A stretch of 64,000 nt of DNA from Rhea pennata. Its lineage: Eukaryota > Chordata > Aves > Rheiformes > Rheidae. The stretch is taken from assembly GCF_028389875.1 (NCBI RefSeq), contig NW_026907680.1, positions 2,170,001 to 2,234,000 of the forward strand. The letters are read 5' to 3'. Positions 55,980 to 64,000 of the stretch are shown here, in pieces (the first letter of the stretch is position 1; every line of letters begins with the position of its first letter). Under the pieces are notes generated by a model that was not told the DNA's origin, did not search any database, and saw nothing but the letters and a program-made list of their open reading frames with translations. The position numbers and the translations under genes were made by a program.

Positions 55980-57502
55980 CAGCAAACCATTGCCCATCCT
56001 GGAACAGAGTACCTGGGGCCACAGAGCAGTGGCTAATGTAGCTGGCAGCACAGTGCGTAATGCTGTGCCTCGGAGCCTATCCTGCCAGATGACCCTGCTG
56101 CTCGCCTTCCTGCATGGAGAGAAATTTTCACTGTGGTTGTTTCCAGAGCTCTCCTTCGGGCATGACGTGCAGCCCTGGGTGTTTTGTTAGGGGGTGATCC
56201 CTGTTCCTGTGGATGTGACCCCAGTCAGTGGGACCCACGTGCTTCTGCTACAGAACTGCCTTCTGTGGCAGAAGCAGGTGCCCAACTTGTCAGGCTGAAA
56301 TGGGGACCCTACTGCCCCTGTGCTCATGCCACCTCCCCGTGGTGTGTATTTGCAGTCCATTCCTAGGCACCCCAGAGTGCTCTGCCCAGAAGGCAGTGCC
56401 AGGCGGGAGGAAGCCATCTTCAGAAGGTGGAGCACCTACTGAGTGGCTTGGGAATGAAGTGGACGAGAATGCCAGAGCAGTAAGTGTCACTGTTGGAGGC
56501 CCTTCTTCCGCCGGTGTGCATCCTGCAAAAGCCTTGTGCTATGGGCACTGGCTCACAAGAGCCCTTCCCATGGGTTCACTGAGCCCTGCCCGACATCGCC
56601 CAGTCCTGCCTTCAAAGGCATCGGTGGTGAATGTAGTTTTGGAATGCACACGCTGTTGCACCTTGCTCTCTGTGAACACACCAGCAGAGCCTCTGGGGCC
56701 CTCCTGCTGGTGGCACTGGAAGTGCTGGGCCTTTCTGTGATAGAAAGTGAAGAGTTTCTGCTCAGCTCTGTCATAATTCAGATGCCTGGTTCAAAGAGAA
56801 TGGGATGTTCAGCCTTGCTGGGCTTCCCTTCAGGGTAAAAGGGTGCTGACAGGAAGGCTCCCGGGAAGGCTCAGAGCAGAGGCTGGGGAAGAACCTTCCC
56901 TTCTGCAAAGTGGAGCTGCCATAGCCCCCCCCTACCCCCTCCTGTCCTCCCTAGCAGGACTGCCCTGCACATTGCCCTAGAGTTTAGTGAGCTGCCTTCC
57001 CCTGTGCTTGCCTCCCTTGACTCCATGCTCTTCTGGATCAGCCTTTTGGCTCTTCCCTTGACAAAAGCCTGCCAGAACATTTAGCTCTTTGCCCATATTC
57101 CCCTGCAGCTGCTCTTGTGTGGAATGGAGGGGCTGCTGTGAGCAAAAGCAATGGGTGTTTCTGCAGTTCTGAGAGGCAGCTTCTTCTCCGGAGCATGGAA
57201 ACATGGGCTGCCCTTGCCAGGAGCAAGAGCCTTTACTTGGCAGCATCTCACCTCTCTTTCTCACCTTTGCAGATGAAAATACGCAGGGATTCAATCCCGA
57301 CAGCCACTAAAGCAGCTTCGATTGTGTCCCTTGAACCTCTTCCAAGTATTTTTCCAACGTGAGTACTTTGCCTTGCTTCTTTCCCCCTGCCTAAGAAAGG
57401 CAGCAGCCTCTCCGCACAGGTTTGTTAGGGCTGCAGTGCCAGGGCTGGGGGAGGCTGCTCTGAAAGTGCTTTGGGAACAAGTCTTCCCAGCGGCTGGGTC
57501 CC

Positions 57503-58230
57503 TCTTCTAGTTAGATTCCCGGGGGCCATATGCCCAGGTTGGCAAGCCGGCACAAACTCACTCACACACACACACACACACACACAAACACTCTTTAGGA
57601 GCAAGCAGTTTATTAGTAGATACTTACGAACAGACCGACCCAATGGTAATCTCGAGGACCACCTCAATGCTTGTCCCAATCATCTGCATGATGAGAGAGC
57701 GAGAATCGGCAGGTACAATCTTTTCGGATGTCCCCGAGGAGGCAACGTGGTCCTCTGTTGTGTAGCAGCCTCTCTCTCCTTCAGAAAAACTCCGGTATTT
57801 ATGATTACTTGTGGTAGGCGGGAGTCCCGGCACCTGGGGCCAGCAAGTGCAGGGAGTCTAGCCCAACTCCACCCCGGTTGCATAACCAGGCTATGATACT
57901 GCGCACGCATGCAGACTTATTTCGGGGGCCACATTTGGCTTTGGGGGTCGCTATTTCACTACTCTTCAGCTTCTGACCTTCATGTTGACTGCTTCTCATG
58001 GTGATTCTGTAGCTGGAAGCCACCGAAGCTACATGTAACCAGCCACTGTTCTTTCTCACAGATTCCCAAGACCTTGTCAGTTACTTATTTGTATCCCGCT
58101 TAACACAGCGGTATTGTTCAGGCACTGAAAAGTTACAACACTAGACTATTCCCACCAAGTATCAGGTAGTACAGATACAAAAAGTTACAACACGGACCAT
58201 TCCCATCAAGTGTCAGGTAGCAGGGATACA
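57503..58230 (-). mobile_element. Solo LTR in CCDC81-like copy 3
   Basis: 728 bp, read on the minus strand from TGTATCCC, with AATAAACTGCTTGCTCC (poly-A signal) near its end and a TG repeat (57562-57590 on plus). It is flanked by GTCCC (57498-57502) and GTCGC (58231-58235), a likely 5-bp target duplication. Copy 1 has the empty site GGGTCCCAGTGACC at about 10937. It is a different family from the retrovirus at 20 kb. Confidence 0.72.
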
Positions 58231-59385
58231 GTCGCAGTGACCTGCATGCATGCTCTGCCTACATCTGGGCTCTGAGGGTGGGGAGAGGGTTCTGCAGAAC
58301 TCTGTGCTGTCGTCCACCTGCTAAGGGCTTTGTGTGTAAATGCTTGATGCCTTTCTCCTTCTTTGACACTGGGTGCCCAGCAACAACCTATTGCCCACCC
58401 CTGAACACAGAGTCTTTGGGGCCACAGAGCAGTCTTGTGTAGTTGGCAGGACAGCAGGTAATGGTGTGTTTCAGAGCCTGTCCTGGCAGATGACCCTGCT
58501 GCTCTCCTCACTGCCTGGAGAGAGTCTCCCTTGGGCTCCTGGAGCTCTCCTTCAGGCATGACGTGCAGCCCCAGGTGTTTTGATGGGAGGTGATGCTCTG
58601 ATGTGGCCCCAGTCAGTGGAAGCCCTGTGCTTCTGCTGCAGAATTGCCTTCTGCTGCAGGAGCAGGTGTGAAGCTGGTGAGGGCCAGGTGGGGACCCTAC
58701 TCTCCCTGTGCTCATATCACCTCTCCGCGGTGTGTATTTGCAGGCCAGTGCCAGTCACCTCAGAGTGCTCTGCACAGAGTGCAGCAGCGGGCAGGAAGAA
58801 GGAACGGAGAGAAGCCCGAGCACTAGTGCATGTCCTCTGAGCGAGGGCCGTCAGAGGTCTGGAGTGGTAAGTGCTCCTCATTGAGGCCCTTCATGTGCCA
58901 GCCTGCTCTCTGCCCAGGCCTTGTGCTATGGGCGCTGGCTGTACAAGAGCCCTGCTGGGCCCTGGAAGGCTTTGCGCAGGGCTTTGTTTTCAGAGATGCC
59001 AGCTGTGCTCTACTTCTGCAATGTATCTGCCTCTCCAGCGCTGTCTGTGAGCAACCCAACAAAGCCTCTGGGGCTCTCTGCTTGGTGGCTGTGGAACTGC
59101 AGGGCGTTTCCACGCTAGAAGATGGAGAGTTTCTCTTCAGCTGTGTGATGAGTAAGATCTTTGGTGTGAACAAGCAAGGGATGTTCAGCCTTGCTGGGCT
59201 TCCCTTCAGGGAAGAAGGGTGCTGACAGGAAGGCTCACAGGAAGAGTCAGGGAACAGGCCTTTCCCTTGCGGGAAAAGAGACCGGCTCTGGCCCCCACTG
59301 CACACCCCTGTCCTCCCTAGCAGGACGGCCTTGGCCTTTCTGCCGCAGGAGGGCACAGCCTGTTCCTTTCTGCCTCCTTCTCCAG

Positions 59386-60012
59386 GGGGAAGAAGAGCCA
59401 TGGGCGGAGACAGGGACAAGCAGGAGAAAGAGCAGCAGCAGTGGCAGTGTCAGCGGCAGACCCGGTGGCAACAGAAGACAGAGCAGCAGTGGCAGGGGCA
59501 GTGGCAGCATCAGTGGCAGCCACAGTGCCGGCAGCAGCCCCACTGGCAGTCGCAGTGGGAGCCCCAGTGGCAGACACAGCGGCAGCCCCACCGGGAGCCC
59601 CAGTGGCACTGGGAAACCCACTGTCAGACAGAGCGACAGCCCCAGTGTCAGCAGCAGCCTCACTGGCAGTGGCAGTGGAAGCTCCAGCTGCAGGCACAGC
59701 GGCAGCTCCAGTGCCAGTGTCAGACAGAGCGGCAGCGGCAGTGGAAGCTCCAGTGGCGGGGACAGCAGCAGATCCACTGGCGGTGGCAGCAGCAGTGGAA
59801 GCCCCGGTGGCGGGCACAGCGGCAGCCCCAGGGGCAGGCGCAGTCGAAGACCACATGTCAGACAGAGGGGAAGCGGCAGTGGGAGCCCCGGGGGCAGCGG
59901 CGGTGGCCACAGCAGCAGCCACAACGGCGGCAGCGGCGGCAGCAGCAGCAGCAGCAGCAGCTCTGCTTGTGAGCCGCGCGAGCACCCAGGAAGTTCTGGT
60001 GTGCTGAATTAA
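59386..60012 (+). other. Terminal Ser/Gly/Arg-rich exon of copy 3
   Basis: 627 nt, 208 codons and TAA, open throughout. It shares start (GEEEPWAET) and end (EHPGSS...LN) with the copy 1 exon, but the repeat units between are rearranged, with a poly-Ser run near the end. It ends about 160 bases before palindrome arm P2. Confidence 0.6.
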
Positions 60013-60169
60013 ACCAGCTGCCCCAGGCCGGGTGGCTCTTGGCGGGGTGTGCGGCGCGCTCGCCCGCCTGCAGCGCGGCAGCTCTGGGGAGGCCTGAGGA
60101 GCGGAGCGGAGCAGCCGGGGCTCGGGGCCAGGAAGGCTCCTCCTCACAGCGGCTGCTCCCGCGAGGCGC

Positions 60170-60300
60170 CAGGGAGGGGGCGGGGCTCGGCGGCCGCGCT
60201 GCCTGCTGGGATTGCAGTTCCCGGCGCGGGGCGGCAGCGGCATCGCTGGGCCTGGGGGAGGGAAGGGGGCGCGGCGAGGGGCCCAGGCGTCCGAGCCGGC
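60170..60300 (+). promoter_or_regulatory. Candidate CARD-gene promoter, arm P2
   Basis: Mirror of 54640-54785. The ZNF143-like site is at 60201-60219 (GCCTGCTGGGATTGCAGTT). It directs transcription rightward toward the P2 CARD copy. Confidence 0.45.
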
Positions 60301-60600
60301 GCTCAGGTAACGGGGGTGGGGGGAGGGTGCTCGGACGCCTGGGCCCCTGACGTGGGAAGGGATGGGGACTTCCTGGGCACGTGGAAGGAGGGGCCCGGAC
60401 GCCTGGGCCCCTGGGGTAGGGGGAGGCAATGGGGTGTCCGGATGCCTGGGCCCTGGAGTCAGGGCGGGGAGAGGGATGCCCGTACGCCTGGGCCGCTCGC
60501 GTAGTGGGCAGAAGAGAGGTGCCTGGACACCTGGGCCCCTCGGGTAGAGGCGGGCAGGAGAGTGCCCAGATGCCTGGACCCCTGGGGTGGGGGGGAGCAG
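60280..60600. repeat. G-rich minisatellite, arm P2
   Basis: Units around GGACGCCTGGGCCCCTGGGG. Mirror of the P1 array. Confidence 0.7.
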
Positions 60601-61223
60601 GGGGGATGTTGCCCCAGTGGTCCCCATTGCGCTGCATATGTGTGTGCGTGGGGCTGCCGTGTGTGTGTCTTTGCCTGTGAAAGGCCCAGCTGTGTCGTTG
60701 GCATGTGCGTGTCAGCGTGTTTGTGGGGCAGCCATGTTGACGTGTGCATGGTTGCTGCAGAACAAACCAAGGGTGATGAGCTCGATTGAACGTATTTGCC
60801 ATGACACTGTCTGAAATTAGCTTAAAACTCCAATGCAGTGAGTTCCCAGCAAGACATACAGGTTGAACCAGGTGATGGGATGTCTCCTCCCTGTCAGAGG
60901 TGCTCATCGTACATCATCCATAGCTCCAGCATTTCCCATGGCCAGTTCACACTGCACAGCTGTAGTGGTCTCCGATAGGGCTGTAATTAGCTGTGCTGTC
61001 ACTTGATGGCACTGGCTCGCTGGGGATGGGAGCAGCCATGAGAAAGGGTCACCAGCAAGGCTGGGAGGTGGCCTGGGAGTCCTGGTCCCCTAAGGGAAGG
61101 AGCCTCCTTTGGAAAGGTGTCTGCTCTGTCCTTCCCTTCTGCAGCGCCCCATTGACCATGCAAGATTGGAGCTCCCTCCCATTGCTTCCCCTCTCATTTC
61201 TTTTCTGTTTTGCTGTCCCACAG

Positions 61224-61280
61224 GCTTTAGGGGCAGAGAACAAATCCCCAAAGAATCTGTTCAAATGTTGGCAGTGACAG
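61224..61280 (+). pseudogene. Upstream CARD-gene exon with lost donor, arm P2
   Basis: Counterpart of 53644-53699. The donor reads GACAG|ATGAGA instead of GTGAGA, and one base has been inserted (GTTGGCAG versus GTTGCAG). Confidence 0.5.
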
Positions 61281-61576
61281 ATGAGACTTTTGGGGGCAAA
61301 ATGCCTCAAAACCAGGGGCAGGGGCTCAAACACCCACTCTAAAACACAGCATTGGCCCCGGCACAGCCCCAGTTTGAATTAGACATTCACACGAGCCATC
61401 ACCCACTAACAACAGAGAGGACTGGGTGCTCCGTGGTGCCGTTCATTTCCTCCTTGGGTCGTGCTAGCTCAGGCAAACCCCTCTCTGAAGTGGCTGCTGC
61501 TCCATGACCTGTGAAGCAGCTGAAGGAGCACCAGTGTGTCCACAGATGACTAACCCTTTGCTTCTGGCCTCCCCAG

Positions 61577-61829
61577 GGGAACACTTTGTTGATAGGCACC
61601 GAGTGGAGCTGACTGAACACGTTGTAGAAGTGAAAGGTGTCCTGGACCTCCTGCTCGGGGACATTCTGGACTTTGAGCAATACCAAAGAATTCTGGCGGA
61701 GAAACCATCCCACACCATGATGCGTGAGCTGTTCAGGCTGATGCCGAGCTGGACTTCTGGTGCAAGGATCGCCTGTACGAGGCCCTGAAGAAAAAGCCCC
61801 CACGCCTCGCTGAAGTCCTTGAGAAGTAA
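61577..61829 (+). pseudogene. CARD-domain exon, frameshifted, arm P2
   Basis: Same exon as 53316-53063 with acceptor CCTCCCCAG. One base is missing in the segment before TGGTGCAAGGATCGCC (about 61755). The last third is therefore out of frame and stops early, losing the final CARD helices. The upstream part is nearly identical to P1. Confidence 0.75.
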
Positions 61830-61949
61830 TTTGCCGAGGCACTGACTGCTCTGTGATACAGAGGAGTTCTTCCATGGAGAAGCAAAGTTCCTCTAGGCAG
61901 CTCACAAGTGACTTCACAAATGGCAGCATCACCAAATCACTGAATCAAC

Positions 61950-62660
61950 GCATTGCTGAAGTTGGAAAGCACCCCTGGAAGAGAACATCTGCCTCCACCC
62001 TCTTTTCTTTTATACCTGGAGGTATACCTGGAGCATGCTGACTGAGACCGTGTCCAGTTGGGTTTTGAGCAGCAACAAGGATGGAGACTCATAGTCCTGC
62101 TGAGCAACTTGGTCCAGTCTTCCATCGCTCTTGCAGCAGAAAATCTTTTCTTACATTTCAATGGAATTTCTTGTATTTCTACATGTGCCTGTTGCCTCCC
62201 ATCCTGCCACTGGCTGTCACAGAAGAATCTGTCTCTGTCTTCTTTATGCCATGTCCCCATCAGGTACTTCTGTACATTCAGATTGCCCTGAGCCTTCTCC
62301 CCTTACACACTGAACAGGCCCAGCTATCTCTGTCTCTCCTCATACAGGAGATGCTCCAGGCCCTTAGTCTTCTTTGTGGTTGGACTCACTCCAGTAGGTC
62401 CATGTTTCTCTTGTGCTGGTGGACCAAGCTCTCCAGGTGCGGCCTCACCAGTGCTGAGCAGAGGGGAAGGATCACCTGCCTCCACCTGCTGGCAATGCTC
62501 TTCCTGATGCAGCCCAGGATACCATGGCTGCTCTTTGCCACCAGAGCACATTGCTGGTTCATGGTCAGCTTGGTGCCCACCACAGCCCCCAGGTCCTTCT
62601 CTGAAAAGCTCCTTTCCAGCACAGCCAGGTATCAGCACCCCTCCCTGGTTACGCACCAAG
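61950..62660 (-). mobile_element. CR1-type LINE in palindrome arm P2
   Basis: Inverted counterpart of 52262-52955. Confidence 0.85.
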
Positions 62661-62929
62661 TCCCTGCTTCATCAGGACATTGTTGAAGAAGCAATGGGAG
62701 ACAGCGTGGAGCCCTCCTGGAGGCAGCTGCACAACACCTGCTGCTCTCCTCTCCTGCACTGAGCTTGCCAACACCCCTGCTGCCTCCCCAGGCTGGTTGC
62801 TCCCTCCCAGGCACTAACAGCAGCTTTGTGGCCACTGGTGGCCTCTCAGGTCTTGAGGCCCAAGTGAGCTCACTAGCAGAAGCAGCAGCAAGGTTCCTCC
62901 TCCTGGCTTCCAGGTGGGTGGGGCTGGAA

Positions 62930-63262
62930 TCACCTCCCTGTCAGCACTGACACCATTTTCCTGCTGCGAGGCTCCCGGGTGCAAGGCACAAGTGCCCTCA
63001 CACTCAGCATCAAAGCCTTGTGCCTGCCAGTGGGCATTCTGGGCTGCACTACAGGGTTTTCCACTGCAGGAGGACTGAAGTAGTGGACACAGAACAGATC
63101 CAGGAGCAATGTGCTCAGTGCTAAGAGAACGCTGAAAATGCTACATGTCTGTAGCAGGAAGAGAATGGAAGGGAGCAGAGGGACTGCTGTGGCTAAAAGG
63201 CAGCACCTGACTTGAGCAAGACCACACATGTGCTTCCATACAAAATACTTAGGCAGCTCCAT
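62930..63262 (-). other. Conserved hydrophobic ORF, module E
   Basis: Counterpart of 19548-19884 and of nearly the same length. Unrecognised. Confidence 0.3.
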
Positions 63263-63319
63263 TAAGCTGCAGAAGAAAGGTTAGCCAGTTGGTTACTCGC
63301 ACGAGAAGGGACATGGACT

Positions 63320-63640
63320 TTACGGTGCCAGACATGCTCCGTATCCCTGCAGGCTTGTTAGAGGGAAGTGCAGTGTGCCTGGCAACTTTTGAAACCCCTT
63401 GGAGTTTAGGTTCAGCCTGCAGCAAGGATTTCTCACAGCCAGACCACTTAGTGGGAAACCATTACCGTGCTGTGTAAAGCAAATATTTTTCACCAGCATT
63501 GCATTGTATTTTGTGCCGGTCACATCCTTTCTGCTCAGAATATCACGATTCCTCTGTATTGCCCTGGAAAGTGGCATTTGCTGCAGATCCTTCAGTAGAT
63601 GCGTGGAGGCCAACACATGTACTTCCAACTTCACTTGCAC
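63320..63640 (-). other. Conserved putative exon/ORF, module E
   Basis: Counterpart of 19174-19494, with the same polypyrimidine tract and CAG acceptor, and without the 18-nt addition of module D. Confidence 0.35.
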
Positions 63641-63866
63641 CTGGGAGAGGGGGAAAAAAAATCCGGTGTTAGTATTTCAGCACACGTAGCCCAAAGCGTT
63701 TGTGGAAATAAATAGTACATGGGACTGGAGAGTGCAAAAATGTAGAGAGATGTAAAGCCCTCAGAGGAACTCAAAATGAAAGGGGCCCACACAGAGGAAG
63801 ACATTTGATTTTTTGTGTTTGATTATCACTCAACGGGCTCTTGAAAGAGAGTGAAGGAAATTCCAC

Positions 63867-64000
63867 TGGATATCCCCATCAAAGGGATGGGGCCGAACTC
63901 TTTTCACTAGTGCCACGCAACAGGACAAGAGGCAACGGGCACAAACTGAACCAGCGGAAGCTCCGCCTCAATATGAGGAGGAATTTCTTTCCTGTAAGAG
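63867..64000 (+). mobile_element. CR1 piece running off the right edge
   Basis: Reverse complement of the inner end of the CR1 at 18635-18945, at the same position in the F module. Confidence 0.8.

Larger units (their letters stand above)
55980..60012 (+). pseudogene. CCDC81-like copy 3, 5'-truncated
   Basis: It starts abruptly at sequence equivalent to 9.48 kb of copy 1 and follows it to about 12.0 kb. It holds beta2 (56356-56479, intact GTAAGT donor), alpha3 (57273-57358), beta3 (58744-58866) and then the terminal Ser/Gly exon (59386-60012). Alpha4, beta4 and delta are absent, as are the HU exons and any promoter. Beta3 has lost one base relative to copy 1 (CTAGTGCATG versus CTAGCTGCATG) and runs into a stop. 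A solo LTR interrupts the intron after alpha3. It is probably a pseudogene. Confidence 0.75.
62765..63866 (-). repeat. F module E (inverted)
   Basis: Reverse complement of module C from about 18.95 to 20.04 kb and of the matching parts of D. It includes the minisatellite (62.83-63.03 kb) and two conserved ORFs. It retains the undisrupted site of the retrovirus insertion (TGTTGGCAAGC read on minus, near 62770). Confidence 0.75.

Noticed and set aside
59317..60627. A 436-codon frame on the minus strand opposite the Ser/Gly exon, and long antisense frames at 14621-15349.
   Set aside because: Antisense of a CAG/GGC-type repeat has no stops by composition. The frame crosses a minisatellite and a promoter block and has no domain.

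Overview
The window looks like nuclear DNA of a bird. It holds several 3' pieces of CR1-type LINEs (tails ending in the ATTCTGTGATTCTG motif), one complete intron-containing vertebrate gene (TMEM209), a gammaretrovirus-like endogenous retrovirus, and a GC-rich, gene-dense repeat landscape. The species cannot be named from the sequence. Gene identities come from recalled family features, not from a database search.

Layout. Three related segments carry a CCDC81-like gene (G modules). Copy 1 (+, exons 3215-15376) is the fullest. It has four exons for the N-terminal HU-type domains, then a run of repeated exon cassettes, then one long Ser/Gly/Arg-rich repeat exon. Copy 2 (-, about 41.6-46.7 kb) is copy 1 inverted with two large internal deletions. 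Copy 3 (+, about 55.98-60.01 kb) holds only middle cassettes and the last exon, and is interrupted by a solo LTR. Flank (F) modules lie beside the G modules at 1-660 (-, cut by the window edge), 16.87-20.04 kb (+), 46.7-52.1 kb (+) and 62.8-64.0 kb (-, cut by the edge). They hold conserved short ORFs of unknown nature. The last two F modules continue into palindrome arms (P1 to about 54.77 kb, P2 from about 60.17 kb). Each arm carries a CARD-encoding terminal exon and a GC-rich promoter candidate with a ZNF143-like site. The CARD exon is intact in P1 and frameshifted in P2.

Between F module C and copy 2 lies a block unlike the rest. A defective, env-less endogenous retrovirus (20046-26184) abuts AT-richer DNA carrying a structurally intact TMEM209 gene (-, 14 coding exons, 560 codons) and its CpG island. 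The left edge of the TMEM209 block falls a dozen bases into the retroviral 3' LTR. The right edge falls inside a CR1 piece. The likely history is that a single-copy locus was joined to an amplified, palindrome-rich gene family by breaks in mobile elements.

Most notable: (1) the CCDC81-like gene has grown by tandem duplication of a genomic unit of about 1.65 kb carrying an 86-nt exon (phase 0 to 2) and an exon of about 124 nt (phase 2 to 0), so each added unit extends the protein by about 70 residues without a frameshift; (2) the HU domains are joined to a Ser/Gly-rich repeat tail; (3) the TMEM209 promoter itself is duplicated, giving two CCAAT/CRE promoters each with a possible first exon. 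The copies differ by deletions, lost splice donors, frameshifts and transposon insertions, consistent with birth-and-death evolution.
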